DNA of 35,930 nt, taken from NCBI GenBank assembly GCA_013115135.1, contig JABANP010000528.1, forward strand, positions 1 through 35,930. The letters run 5' to 3'. The notes under the pieces were generated by a model. That model was not told the DNA's origin. It worked only from the letters and a program-made list of their open reading frames with translations, and ran no database searches. Each line of letters opens with the position of its first letter. Position 1 is the stretch's first letter. The translations under genes and the position numbers were made by a program. The stretch comes from Perkinsus olseni (lineage: Eukaryota; Perkinsozoa; Perkinsida; Perkinsidae). This document shows, piece by piece, positions 18,829 through 29,455 of the stretch.

Positions 18829-19690
18829 GGGATGTTCACGTTTCGTACACCAAATAGTCGTACATTTTCGACTCATGTCTCTAATACGCATACATTCTCT
18901 AAACGTACACGAAATACTCGTACACTGAATAGTCATACATAAAATACTCATACACAAGAGATTCGTACATATAAAACTCGTATACATGATGCTCGTATAT
19001 ATAATACCCGTACATATAACACCCGTACACATAATAGTCGTACACTTTCAACTCGTATACCGGCATTCCATACACTCTCATTTCGTACACAACCCCAGTT
19101 TCAAGTCGTACACCGTCATTCCGTACACTCCGCGAAAATTTTTAGGCAAGTCGCGGAGCTGCTCCGCGACTTGCCTAAAAAATTTTCGCGCCGGCCCCGC
19201 CGGCCCTCTCCCGCCCATTGCTACTAGTCTACTTCCTCCCTGGTAAGGGAGTCCCTGCACATAGGATCGACCTTGCGACCTTCTGATTGAGAGCCCGCTA
19301 CCTTAACCACCATACCACTCACCCTAATAAACTTTTTCTCACAGGGTGGCGCCCACAGTTCGCTCACTATAGACAATATAACTTCCTCCGCTCCGTCAGT
19401 GCACCCAGCACGCAGCCCAAAAATGCGACTCAGCAAGCAAAGTGTACGAGTCGTGCTCGTGTACGAGTTGCCAGTGTATGAAATTCACGTGTACGAACTT
19501 TAAGTGTAGGACTCACTACATGAACGAGTATTATATGTACGAGCGTCATGAGTACGAGTATTACGTGTACGAGTCTCAAGTGTACGAAATGACGATGTAT
19601 GAATCCAATGAGTGAACGAGTATTCAGTGTACGAGCCGTATACGAAGCGATAGTGTACGAGTTTTCGGTGTACGAATCGTAATACACCCG
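18829..19690. mobile_element. 15-bp-array transposon, element II (family B)
   Basis: 862 bp with 8-bp duplication GACCTTTG (18821-18828, 19691-19698). Ends GGGATGTTCACG (left) and GGGTGTATTACG (right, inverted). The left array of CGTACAC-type 15-mers runs 18842-19130 and the inverted right array 19441-19683. A ~60-bp hairpin (19131-19190, arms ~29 bp with one bulge) separates the left array from a minus-strand tRNA-like segment (about 19240-19325; A-box-like GTGGTATGGTGG, B-box-like GGTCGATCC). Removing the element restores the recombinase frame. Confidence 0.88.
19131..19190. repeat. Long near-perfect hairpin of element II
   Basis: Arms of about 29 bp with a GC-rich tip (GCGGAGC-T-GCTCCGC) and an A/T-rich base. 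One bulged base only. Confidence 0.85.
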
Positions 19691-20560
19691 ACCTTTGATA
19701 GTGAGTGACACGATGCAACACACCATCGAGTCAGCTGTGATAGGGAAGTGGGTGAACCCATGCTTGTCGCAAACCTCCTTGTAGCCTTTCGAAGTAGAAT
19801 CGCGAGAGCGCATGGTAGAGGCGGCTCTAGCTGCTTGCATGTCGTTGTCGATGTCGGAGCTCGACACCTCAGGCATAGCTCGGCTTCTCTTGTGTCGAGG
19901 CGCCCTCGCTTCCATCTTCTGGAGGGTGTGGCCTCCCGACACGGTGTTGGCCTCCTTGCGGAGACTGCCCCTTCTGAGTCGGTACTCTTCTTCGACCGAC
20001 GGTAAAACTGCCTTGTTGGACATATGAAAGAGGGGCTAGGGAATGGCTGTAACGAGTGGGTTTTTCACAGAGGCACTCGATTGCCCGTCCGGTGATTAAT
20101 GCAACAGACCAGCGGTCGCAAGTTGACGATACAGTTCACTTTCTACCGAAATGCCAGTCACCCAGGGCAGGCTCCGGCCAACCTCGGCTTATTCACTTAC
20201 GCTCGTGCACACGCGGATACCGACTTCAGTAGGCCTAAGATACCTGAAATGTCTCCTTCCTCAGCCACGTCAATCATGGACTTGCGGATGACATCCAGCT
20301 TCGATCGGGACAAGAAGTCTGCTAGGACATTCGAAGGTCCACTCAACTGTGGGCTGTAACCATATATCCCACCTTCGGCCACAACTCCCGCAAGGCGTAG
20401 AGTACCTGGCTCCTCCGTGGGGATGAAGAGTAGTTCTTGTTGATGGCTGACATCGTAGCTTTGTTGTCTGTTAGGACATGTACCACCCGGCTGCCTCTCG
20501 CAAACGCTCGTGAGATGCCAACGCCGACCGCAATCAATTCTAATGGGCAGATGTCTGAGC

Positions 20561-21566
20561 CGGTGAGGATCATATCGTACAGTTGCAACTCGTAGAGACT
20601 CTGCTCGTGTACCACAAATTCGTACAGTTTCACCTCATACAGTTTCCAGTCGTACAGTTTCGCTTCGTACATTGTCATTTCGTCTTGTTGCACTCAGTAC
20701 AGTATCATTCCGTACAGTGTCGAATCTTACAGTGTCCACCAGTACAGTGTCATATCGTACAGTGTCCGCTCGTGCAGTTTCACATAGTACAGTGTCATAT
20801 AGTACAGTTTCACCTCGTACAGTGCCAAATCGTACAGTTTCACCTCATACAGTGTTAAACCGTACACCTTACTCTCGTACACCCACGATCTCGTACAACC
20901 CCGCCAATTTTTTAGTATATTTTGCGCCGCGGCGCAAAATATACTAAAAAATGGCGCGCTAAACGCGCGCCACTAACCCTGCCGCGTTCACCGCCGACAT
21001 CGACAACCAATTTTGGACCATCCGCGGATCGAACCTGGGAGTACCGCTTGCCAGCAGGCCCCCCGTCCGCGCGAACACTTCGCCTCACCGAAACTCTCGT
21101 TCCGCCTGCGAAATTCACAGCTCAGTAAATGGCAGCAACGCTCCGCCTGATGGGAATCGTTTTTCATTCCGCATTTCAAGAAAATGTGTGCGCATCGTGT
21201 CTAGTCATTTTCCCTGAAGTTACTTCGCATTGTACATGTAGAATTTACTAACCAACACTGTATCGGTTTCGACTGTACTGAACGAGACTGTACGTGCAGC
21301 AACTGTACTGAACGACACTGTACCTGCAGCAACTGTACGGTTCGACACTGTACGAAATGACACTGTACTGACTGCAACAAGATGAACTGACACTGCACCA
21401 TAAGACACAAAATGAGTTGCAACTGAACCAGTTGACACTGTACGAGTTGCAACTGTACCATATGTCACAAGATGAAAGTCGGTTGTACGGATTATTCTTG
21501 TACCACTTTAGCTGCGCACCAGCTGAGACCTGTACCAGTTGACACTGTACGATATGATACTCACCC
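20561..21566. mobile_element. 15-bp-array transposon, element IVa (family A)
   Basis: 1,006 bp. Left end CGGTGAGGATCATATCGTAC, right end (inverted) GGGTGAGTATCATATCGTAC. The left array has about 20 strict 15-mers with consensus TCGTACAGTNTCANN; the right array is the inverted form. The middle has a perfect hairpin (20908-20951) and a minus-strand B box GGTTCGATCC near 21027-21036. The outer left duplication is GTCTGAGC (20553-20560). Confidence 0.9.
20908..20951. repeat. Perfect 22-bp-arm palindrome of element IVa
   Basis: Zero-loop palindrome centred on CCGCGG (20927-20932), with an AT-rich base. A GC copy follows (GGCGCGC...GCGCGCC, 20954-20970). Confidence 0.92.
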
Positions 21567-21572
21567 CTGAGC

Positions 21573-22590
21573 CGGTGAGGATCATATCGTACAGTTGCAA
21601 CTCGTAGAGACTCTGCTCGTGTACCACAAATTCGTACAGTTTCACCTCATACAGTTTCCAGTCGTACAGTTTCGCTTCGTACATTGTCATTTCGTCTTGT
21701 TGCACTCAGTACAGTATCATTCCGTACAGTGTCGAATCTTACAGTGTCCACCAGTACAGTGTCATATCGTACAGTGTCCGCTCGTGCAGTTTCACATAGT
21801 ACAGTGTCATATAGTACAGTTTCACCTCGTACAGTGCCAAATCGTACAGTTTCACCTCATACAGTGTTAAACCGTACACCTCACTCGTTACGAGTCTCGT
21901 GGGTGTACGAGTCTCGTACACCCACGATCTCGTACAACCCCGCCAATTTTTTAGTATATTTTGCGCCGCGGCGCAAAATATACAAAAAAATTGGCGCTGT
22001 CCCTGCCGCGTCCACCGCCGACATCGACAACCAATTTTGGACCATCCGCGGATCGAACCTGGGAGTACCGCTTGCCAGCAGGCCCCCCGTCCGCGCGAAC
22101 ACTTCGCCTCACCGAAACTCTCGTTTCCGCCAGCGAAATTCACCGCTCAGTAAATGGCAGCAACGCTCCGCCTGATGGGAATCGTTTTTCATTCCGCATT
22201 TCAAGAAAATGTGTACGCATCGTGTCTGGTCATTTTCCCTGAAGTTACTTCGCATTGTACATGTAGAATTTACTAACCAACACTGTATCGGTTTCGACTG
22301 TACTGAACGAGACTTACGTGCAGCAACTGTACTGAATAACACTGTACCTGCAGCAACTGTACGGTTCGACACTGTACGAAATGACACTGTACTGACTGCA
22401 ACAAAATGAACTGACACTGCACCATAAGACACAAAATGAGTTGCAACTGAACCAGTTGACACTGTACGAGTTGCAACTGTACCATATGTCACAAGATGAA
22501 AGTCGGTTGTACGGATTATTCTTGTACCACTTTAGCTGCGCACCAGCTGAGATCTGTACCAGTTGACACTGTACGGTATGATACTCACCC
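21573..22590. mobile_element. 15-bp-array transposon, element IVb (family A)
   Basis: 1,018 bp, almost the same as IVa, in the same orientation. Only CTGAGC (21567-21572) lies between them, i.e. the duplication GTCTGAGC minus two bases; the full GTCTGAGC follows at 22591-22598. Differences from IVa include an extra CGTTACGAGTCTCGTGGG-type repeat near 21885-21915 and one mismatch in the palindrome (21947-21990). Confidence 0.9.
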
Positions 22591-23334
22591 GTCTGAGCTG
22601 GTGACGACAGAACTGCTAACCAGAGGCAGCCGCGCCAGCTCGTCAGAGAAGGACCAATGAAACCATTCAGTTCTCATGGGGGTTTCTTCAATTTGGAAAA
22701 GCACACCCCCCATCGCCGAAAGTGAAGAGTCGGCGACTACCACTGTTTCCGGAATTCCTCCGGAATCTTCCCATCCGAGCACCTGCGAGGCAGTAGTATG
22801 AGTTAGACTCGGCGAACGTAGAACTTCCAGAAACGACCGTGCGGAGTCCACCAACTTCTCGCCAACCCAGACTACTCGGAGGTGTCGAGAATTAGCTGCT
22901 TTCTTGAGGGCATACCAAGGTTGAAGTAGATGTCGCAGCCTCGGAGTCACTTGGCATAACCAGCTGAGACGTCCCGTGACCCGTTCAATAAGAGAGGTAG
23001 GTACAGAGCAGGACTCGAAGGAATCCACCACGAGTTGCGTCTCTTCCACTAGAGACAGTCGTTTCGGTTCTGGCACCCGAACTGTTTGGGATGCAAGGTC
23101 CCATTCGAAACCAAGGTTGTGTGGCGTTGAAGTGATCCGGAGCTTATCATAAGCAACGTCAAGTCCCAACGCCTTGTATACCAGAAGAATACGAAGAAGC
23201 ATCCCCAAAGACTCTCCTCTTGTTGTGATCCAGCCAAGACCATCAACGTAGATCATACCCGAACCAATATCGGTGTCGGACGGGACCAACTTTTTCAATA
23301 TGTGGTGTACGCATGCAAAGTATCGGCACCACAG

Positions 23335-23356
23335 CAGAGGACTCCTCTGAGAGGAG
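23335..23356. other. 22-bp excision-type scar, X = CAGAGGAG
   Basis: Perfect form. It breaks the RT frame right after LPFGLRSSP; without the 14 bp the frame continues. Confidence 0.9.
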
Positions 23357-24275
23357 AGCTTCGTAGTCCGAAGGGGAGACGCAAGTGTCTAAAGTACCAC
23401 TGACCAACGTGGTTCAGTAAGAGCTTCTGGTCCTCGACATGGACCGGGATATGGCGAAACGCCGAGGCTATGTCAGCTTCGATCCACACTAGCTCCTCCT
23501 CAGGAGACCTCTTCTTCTGCTGTTGGACCAGGAAGGCCGCCGACGCTAGGCCAGGTAGGCATATGGTTTCCTCACAGTGAATCTTCTCGTTGACTCCGGA
23601 ACGGCGAAGATCATCAATCAAGCGAACCTTACCATTCGGCTTGGAAACGCACGCCAGTTTGGTTATGACCGCACCTTCCGGGGCTGCGGGCAACTTGGCC
23701 ATATGGCCTTTTGCAACTTCATCATCCAGCGTAGCCTGAACCAGATCTGCTACGTCATCAGCAGACCTATAGTTTTTCCAGACTTGGCCGTCTTCGTAGG
23801 AGAGACCAAAACCACAGTGCTTCGGGCCTCTGTCCTTCGGCCATAAACCGGTCGCACGGACAGGACGGCCATACCCAACGTGACAGCCACATTGAACCTC
23901 GTTGCATATGTCAAAGTCTTCTGGTACACCAGGTTGAGAAATAGCCACCAAGAGGTCACGAGTAAGCTGAGCTCGAATGTTGCACTGTGGAGATCTTGCA
24001 GTGGAACTTCCGAGGACCGACGTAAAAGAAACAGCCAATCCTTCAGCACTCTTGTCAAGACCGATAAAGTTGGTTTCTTGAATGGGCAGTTTTCACCTTG
24101 CGAAGATCGTGGGAGTTCACTCCAGGCAGAAAGTTGCTCCGAAACGGGTGGCGTTAGAGCACGCGTGACCGCATCTTCGAGAGCTGCCTGTAACTGCTGG
24201 AGGACTCCAGGGGTGTCGGCTGAACGATTCTTAAACCACGTACAGTACTCCGGTCTAGAGGAACCGTCAGTGAGC

Positions 24276-24297
24276 CTCTCTATTAGAGAGTCTCTAA
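24276..24297. other. 22-bp excision-type scar, X = CTCTCTAA
   Basis: Perfect form, followed by a 17-bp tandem duplication (to about 24317). Removing both joins NWKDEV to LERLTDG in one pol frame. Confidence 0.85.
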
Positions 24298-24632
24298 TAC
24301 CCGAGAGTCTCTAATACCTCATCCTTCCAGTTACCCTTAGAGTTGTAGGCTGTGGTGTTGTAGAACTGCAAATGAGCTTGCTGTTCACCGACCTTATCAC
24401 CGACGTCGAATAAAAGCCTCCGCTCGATCACGATTATCCATCGTCGACTCGCGCCGCTCCCGTCGACGTTGATTTCTTCTTGCCTTGGCTTCAGCAGAAC
24501 GCGTTCTCTTAGGCATTGAATAGACTAAACTGAGAAGATAAATGAGTATGCTACCTTCCAGGCCTCAACTTCAACACAACGTGTTTGTAAAATGATAAAA
24601 AACTACTAGATTCGGGCTGGTTCCAGCGACGA

Positions 24633-25655
24633 CTATGCTGATTTGGGGTTCACTTGAGGGGTAGGTGCAGGCTCGGCGGGAGAGGAGTATGGGGCCGATC
24701 TCTGAGACCCCTTGGCTTTCCCTTCACCGCCTTTCCCTTTGGAACCCTTTCCTTTGAACCCCTTTCCTTTACCGTAAGACTCCTACGGTAAGAGGGAGAT
24801 TGATCAGACCACCTGTCGGTTTGTTGCAACAGGGCTCTAGCAACTTCCATATCCAACTTGGGTCGAATGTAAGCTTCATCACCAAACATGTCTTTCATGG
24901 ATATAGCCCCGCTAGCGACTGTCAACGCGCCGGACTTGCGATAGCTCGCCTCGGCGTCAATAACTGCTCGGACGGACCTCACAGCAACAAACAAGTCCGC
25001 AATATGAATAGCATACGATATAAGATGGCCCGCCAGCCTCACATAACTGTAGCGCGGTGGCATATCGGAAGAAGCACTCATTCCACTGCCCGATCGACAC
25101 GATGTTAGAGTTCTTACTATCCGAACGACGATGCTGCACAACTTCCCCAGTGATAGTAGTCACAGTTTCGACCTCGTTGTCATAAACGTGTTTTGGGAAC
25201 CGGAAGTCGGACAGATCAACGTACAACAGTGGGTTGTCGTGAACCTTCTTCATAGCTGGGAGAGGGGGAAGCATATTGGGAAGGAAACTAATCTTAGTTC
25301 CTGCCTCATGGGCGGTCCTGCACAGGGCAGGAAGATCCACCGCCAACTTCTTGGCTCTACCCCGCTCCTCTGTTAGAGACCGTTCGTGTAGTAAACGTAA
25401 CTGGTTAGCAGCTTCCGTAGCTGCTCCCTTAATGACGGTCTTCACATTGTGCTTTTTCTGGTCGATTTCATTAGCCGCTGTGCCTTCGCAAGCGTTGGAG
25501 GTTACGGCAGCAATAGTATCCTCACTGATAGAGGACAGTAGTAGAGCGGACACAATACCGTAAGCCTCCAATGAAGTGACTATCTTGGGGCCCCATACAT
25601 CGGCACCCTGCTGGCCTTGAATGGTGAGTTGTATGATATCTTGGACCGCGGGCAT
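24633..25655 (-). pseudogene. DIRS-like gag
   Basis: From ATG 25655 to a stop at 24633, about 340 residues if the frame is bridged. The N-terminal two thirds are an acidic, mostly helical protein (for example DIIQLTIQGQQGADVWG) with no known motif. After a one-base frameshift near 25042 (GCGGGCC run) it continues as a helical segment. It ends in a Lys/Gly-rich tail (repeats like GKGFKGKGSKGKGG), which may bind RNA in place of a zinc knuckle. A 14-bp oddity at 24769-24792 shifts frame again. Called gag from its position ahead of pol in an element with a tyrosine recombinase. Confidence 0.65.
24769..24792. other. Atypical 14-bp scar in gag
   Basis: Minus strand TTACCGTA, GGAGTC, TTACGGTA: near-direct repeats around six extra bases. 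Removing 14 bp restores the Lys/Gly frame, but the palindromic form is not exact. Confidence 0.5.
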
Positions 25656-25960
25656 GGCGAGGCAAAGGAAAGTGAAAGCTCACTACTAAAAGACGGGGAA
25701 CCTTCATTCATACATTGCTGTTTCATACATTGCAGGTTTCGTCCACGATTGTTTCGTCCATGGTAGGGTTCATCCTGCTTGTTTCGTCCATGTTACTTCC
25801 GTACATCCTCATTCATACACACCTCTTTCGTCCACGGTTCTTGAGTACATGATTCTTTCATCCACGCCGTTTCGTCCAATCATGCTCTAACTCCGCTTCT
25901 TTCTTCCAGGGCTTTTCGTACAAGCCTTTCGTACATGTGAGTTTCATCCACGCTACTTTT

Positions 25961-25994
25961 AGACATATGTGACGCCGCGGCGTCACATATGTCT
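25961..25994. repeat. Perfect palindrome of element V
   Basis: 17-bp arms, no loop, centre CCGCGG, the same centre as in IVa. Confidence 0.92.
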
Positions 25995-26037
25995 AGTATA
26001 GCACTATGTACTGCGCCGCCGGCTCCACTATTACCAT

Positions 26038-26112
26038 CTACCCTTACCCCGATTCGAACCTGGGACCATCGTCATGTAAGCCGGGAGCTCTACCAATTCC
26101 GCTATCACCATC
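26038..26112 (-). other. tRNA-like Pol III promoter segment in element V
   Basis: A box TAGCGGAATTGG (26093-26104) and B box GGTTCGAATC (26051-26060) both match the consensus, 33 nt apart as in a tRNA. The anticodon arm does not fold (CCCGG against GACGA), so it is tRNA-derived rather than a tRNA. Confidence 0.65.
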
Positions 26113-26659
26113 ACCTACTATGACCTAAGAATCTCACCGCCGCCTCTACTGGTGAGTCACCAGTGGTGACGATTTAGCACTCCCCCGCATCAGGTTGTCT
26201 CTGTGATGATCCCAGTGCCTAGAGGCTCCAAACATGAATGGAGCCAAGTTGAATAGTTGGGTATCGCATGGGCGGTACTTTGTCGGAAATCAAGAGAAGT
26301 CATACAGGTGAGTAGGTTAGCAGCTCAAGCTGGTAGTCCCGAGGTCGTGGGTTCATTTCCTTCGATAAACATTTGCGTGTCGTCAGTTCCATATGTACGA
26401 ACCACTATTGGACGAATGAATTTTTTTCGAAAAGATCGTGGCCGAATAGATCACAACGAGCATATCTTTGGATCAACCGCCCATGGACGAAATAATCGTG
26501 TACGAAACCGGTTATGGATGAAAAAATCGTGACCGAAACATACAATTTTTCGGTGTACGAAAAGATCATGAATGAACCGCAATTTGTACGAAACAATCTT
26601 GGATCGAAGCTGCAGTGGGTCAATCGATCATGGACGAATCGCGGTACACCCCTAAAAGA

Positions 26660-27454
26660 AGCAGTTTGTGGATCCCCAAGCCCTGAGTGCATCATCAGAA
26701 TTTCGAACCCTCGATTCAGCACCTCAGCATTTTGCGGTTGGCATCTTTCGTCACTGTTTCACGCTTCGCCCTACACGTACCGGCCTGGTACGTACCACCA
26801 GGAGGCCCTAGTGGGCGACCCCAGATTGCCACTGGCATCGACAGGAGTCTGCGCTCGCGCCCTACGTGATTCTGGAGCATGTGTTTCAGGCAACTTCGTA
26901 CCTTCCTGAGAAAGGCTTCCTCCCTGCGGGAGCCCCGCTGCGACTTCGGTGGCCCTACCAGGGATTGAACCCGCAACCTTCGGATTGCAGGGTGAGTAGC
27001 ATGACTGCTACGCCACATACCGCCTTCAAACATCAAATAACCGAAATTAGTCCGGCTCGACACTTCGATGGAACTCTTCGAATTATTCCACGCGCAAGTG
27101 CTGAATCGGGAGTGATATTCCGACCAAGGGTCTGAACGACAGGAAACACCGGTGATAGCGAGAACTAGTGAGCGAGCTCGAAATTCTTGGGCATGTGAAA
27201 GGAAGGGAAACGGGTGCAGTAATGTGAAGCGCCCTTCAATCACCGAGCACTGTTAAGTAGTAATTGTACCGTATCACCGCGTATCGGGCGAACGCGGATC
27301 CCAAACAAGACTTTCAAGCAAGAAGCTTTGCTACGAACATTGCGCGGGACTTATCAAGAAGCCCACGCCAATTGACGAACTGGTTTGAGAAACTCAAAGT
27401 CTAAACTACGGTTCAAATATGAAAGCGAGAGGAACAAATAAGATGAACAGTGCT
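26660..27454. other. Non-coding stretch with a tRNA-like segment
   Basis: A minus-strand ORF crosses it but runs through the tRNA-like piece and shows no domain. The only structure seen is a minus-strand segment with B box GGTTCAATCC (26962-26971) and A-box-like TGGCGTAGCAGTC (27003-27015), probably a tRNA-derived SINE remnant. Confidence 0.4.
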
Positions 27455-28863
27455 TTATGCAAAGCGCCTCCGCGGAGGATCTCTAGAAGGCGGTCGACTT
27501 CTTACGGCCTTCCTAATAGTCTTCTTAGCATCTCGCTCCTTCTCCAACTCACGGAGCATCTCTTCCAGTACGCTGAGTTGGTCAACATGGTCATCCTTCC
27601 CAACACTTCCGGACTGGTTCCAATCTGCTTCGCTTCCCATAGCATACCACTCGTCCCCAGAAGAGTCTTCATCATTCTGGATGTACTTGGAAGGAAGTTG
27701 TTGGGCCATGGAAACAACAGATATCGTTGAACTATTCGTGAGGTGACCCTTCAATCGCAGCTCGGCTCCGGCTACCGATTAACCAATCCGATAGTAGCAA
27801 CAATCCAAATTGGGTCATAGGGGACGTTACAGACACCAACCAAAGCAGAGACCTGCTGCCAAGTGGGATTCTTAGCCAATCCTCTTCTGACACGAATGCC
27901 CTAGATTCTCCACGTTGAAGATTCATGAGGAAGAGTCCCATAGAACCCTCGCCGAATAATGATCGTCATTATTAATCGTTATAATCGTTTTAATATAAAT
28001 ATCGTTTTAATCATTATTTTTGCGCCGCGCAAAAATAATGATTGAAAAATTTCCCGCGCGCTCCGCGCGCGACTTTCTCCTGATTGACGACTCTGGCCAC
28101 TCCTCCCCTGCTAGCTTTCTGTTGAGATCGATCCCGAGTCATCCGCTTGATAACAGGCGCCCCTACCACTACGCCAATTTCGCATCCGTGAAAAATTAGA
28201 ATCCATTAAACCGACTAATTTTTGTCAGTTACCAGGTGTGCAGTGCATCATCCTCTGGGTCCTCTAGGTCTGTGGCCTTGAGTGTTAGCCCTCCTCATCG
28301 ATAGATGTCAGGAGCTGGAGGTATCCCCGGTACCCTGGGCATTGATATCTACCCGTGGGCTTTGAACCCTTTTGCCTTCTGGATTGGAAATGGGTTTTCA
28401 GGCGAGTTGGTTAAGATAGTGTTTTTTCGAGTATGTGGCACAAGTTCTAATCTCCCTGAAGAAATTTTAGATATCTAAATATCTCCTTCACAAATTTGCG
28501 TAAGTAGGCAGCTGTACCGAATAACACTGTACGAATAAAGCTTGTACCGCTGAATACTGTATGAATGGTCAGTGTACGGCTGGATAGTGTACGACTTGTC
28601 ACTGTATCTGTGGATACTGTACTGAACGACACTGTATTACTGGCAACTGTACGAACTGTCACTGTACGACTTATCACTGTACGGCCTGAAAGTGTACGAG
28701 ATACTCCTGTATGAATGAAAGGCGTACCGAATAAAGCCTGTACGAGCCCGGGGGTGTACCAGTTGTCACTGTACCAGTTGTCACTCACCCCTCCCATGTG
28801 AAAGAACAAGGCCGCGAAAATCAGCCAAATTTGGTGAGCACCAGACAACCAATCGTCACACAT
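27455..28863 (-). pseudogene. Unrecognised ORF split by element VI
   Basis: Minus-strand pieces 28863-28791 (MCDDWLSGAHQIWLIF...) and 27942-27732 join in frame (FFHM to GLFLMNL) when element VI and one target copy are removed. After a frame change near 27755, a hydrophilic piece follows, ending in an Arg/Lys-rich tail (SRPPSRDPPRRRFA) at 27455. No known domain. A gag-like protein of another retroelement is possible but unproven. Confidence 0.45.
27943..28790. mobile_element. 15-bp-array transposon, element VI (family A, damaged left end)
   Basis: Closely similar to element I from the hairpin to the right end (GGGTGAGTGAC inverted). The left array is gone, replaced by an AT-rich stretch of ATCGTTNTAAT repeats (27957-28010). 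Flanks are GTCCCATA (27935-27942) and CTCCCATG (28791-28798), an 8-bp duplication altered at the base next to the element on each side. A hairpin with ~16-bp arms (28009-28043) and a tRNA-like segment (28125-28190) are present. Confidence 0.75.
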
Positions 28864-28989
28864 TGATAACTAGTAGCGTTTGAATATCTGCACTAGCTTC
28901 GTTTGCGCGGAAGACGCTCCAATTGGCTTATCACACAAACCACGTCTTCTTCGTTGTGCGGGGGCATCAGCCGCAGTCGATCACTGCCG

Positions 28990-29244
28990 AAAAAACAATT
29001 CATAGAGGAAGCTTGCGCGCTTCTGTGTCTGTCGCTAGAAGCCGTGCGCCTCCGAAGACGCCGTAGCAACTCCAACTCGACGCATGATCTAATGCATATT
29101 TCAAATGATGGTGCAATACTGGAACCGGGAGTCGAATTCGGGACCTACTGCGTGTTAGGCAGTCGTCATAACCAACTAGACCGTTCCAGCAAGCTGAAGA
29201 GACATCTCATTCCGTGGCCCCGGTGAGCTCCGTGATCTTAAATG
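28990..29244 (-). repeat. Lone type-A tRNA-Val unit outside the array
   Basis: Type-A spacer, tRNA-Val and the leader up to GATCTTAAATG, inserted between unrelated sequences with no visible target duplication. A dispersed piece of the 375-bp unit. Confidence 0.85.
29117..29190 (-). tRNA. tRNA-Val(AAC), dispersed copy
   Basis: AAC loop; acceptor intact, T-arm has one changed pair. Confidence 0.7.
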
Positions 29245-29455
29245 TGATGAGACCGAAGACTGTCTCACAGATGACTTGCTTCCCTCTCGTGTAGGGATGC
29301 GCATCTCTGTTGCTACTGGTATCTCAGCTGGTGTTCGACGTCCCCGCCGTTACTGGTCCTCAGGTAGGGTCTGTGGCGTGCGCAGCTCCGGCGCCCTGGA
29401 TATCCTATGGGACGGCTCCGAAACGGCTGGCTGTGAAACTGTCCGAGCAGTCCAA

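Larger units (their letters stand above)
12239..20023 (-). pseudogene. DIRS-like tyrosine recombinase, split by three insertions
   Basis: The reading frame starts at 20023 and ends at TAG 12239-12241. It survives as four segments: 20023-19691, 18828-18408, 17519-17224 and 12352-12239. The gaps are element II (18829-19690), element I (17520-18407) and the non-LTR element (12353-17223). Across each gap the frame resumes once one copy of the target duplication is removed. Motifs in order: an N-terminal basic region; a core-binding segment near 19700-19830; box-I arginine in LRLKEVVALRNEDL; a basic RRSKTDQSGTG strand; box II HSMRRTGVFLMSQAG; and the nucleophile in ANHYMRD. Further lesions are the 14-bp scar at 18742-18763 and an in-frame TAA at 17369-17371. 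In DIRS-like elements this enzyme integrates circular cDNA; this copy is dead. Confidence 0.85.
20197..24516 (-). pseudogene. DIRS-like pol: reverse transcriptase and RNase H
   Basis: Starts at the ATG complementary to 24514-24516 with a very basic N-terminus and ends at 20197, interrupted by elements IVa/IVb (20561-22590). RT motifs: VRLIDDLRRSGVN, the acidic WIEADIASAFRHIPVH and HLRLPFGLRSSP. The usual YxDD reads YVDG here, which may be a lesion. RNase H: first Asp in VVVADSSLSAMGG, LTDNKATMSAINK and SGPSNVLADFLSR. Frame breaks: scars at 24276-24297 and 23335-23356, and small indels near 24440, 24105 and 20345. Domain order and the NVLADFLSR-type RNase H match DIRS-like elements. The gag lies upstream and the recombinase downstream on the same strand. 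Confidence 0.85.
25694..26651. mobile_element. 15-bp-array transposon, element V (family C)
   Basis: 958 bp with 8-bp duplication CTAAAAGA (25686-25693, 26652-26659). Ends CGGGGAACC (left) and GGGTGTACC (right, inverted). The left array repeats GTTTCGTCCAYG-type 15-mers (25705-25955); the right array is inverted (about 26395-26640). The middle has a perfect 17-bp-arm palindrome (25961-25994) and a minus-strand tRNA-like segment. The core repeat differs from families A and B, but the plan is the same. Confidence 0.85.

Noticed and set aside
20583..22492. ORFs made of V-Q-F/T-V-S or Y-E-V-K-L repeats
   Set aside because: They are frames through the 15-bp arrays, interrupted by element ends; no start context or domain.
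20561..22590. CRISPR-like array
   Set aside because: Repeats are 15 bp with no separate spacers, degenerate throughout, inverted at the other end and in eukaryotic DNA.
17520..26651. A transposase gene for the 15-bp-array elements
   Set aside because: Searched by eye in all elements; interiors are under 1 kb and contain only hairpin, tRNA-like and array sequence.
26770..26800. Palindromic stretch near CGTACCGGCCTGGTACG
   Set aside because: Even-centred or long-looped palindrome that does not fit the 22-bp scar rule.
26716..27243. Minus-strand 175-aa ORF
   Set aside because: Crosses a tRNA-like segment and shows no domain or composition of a real protein.
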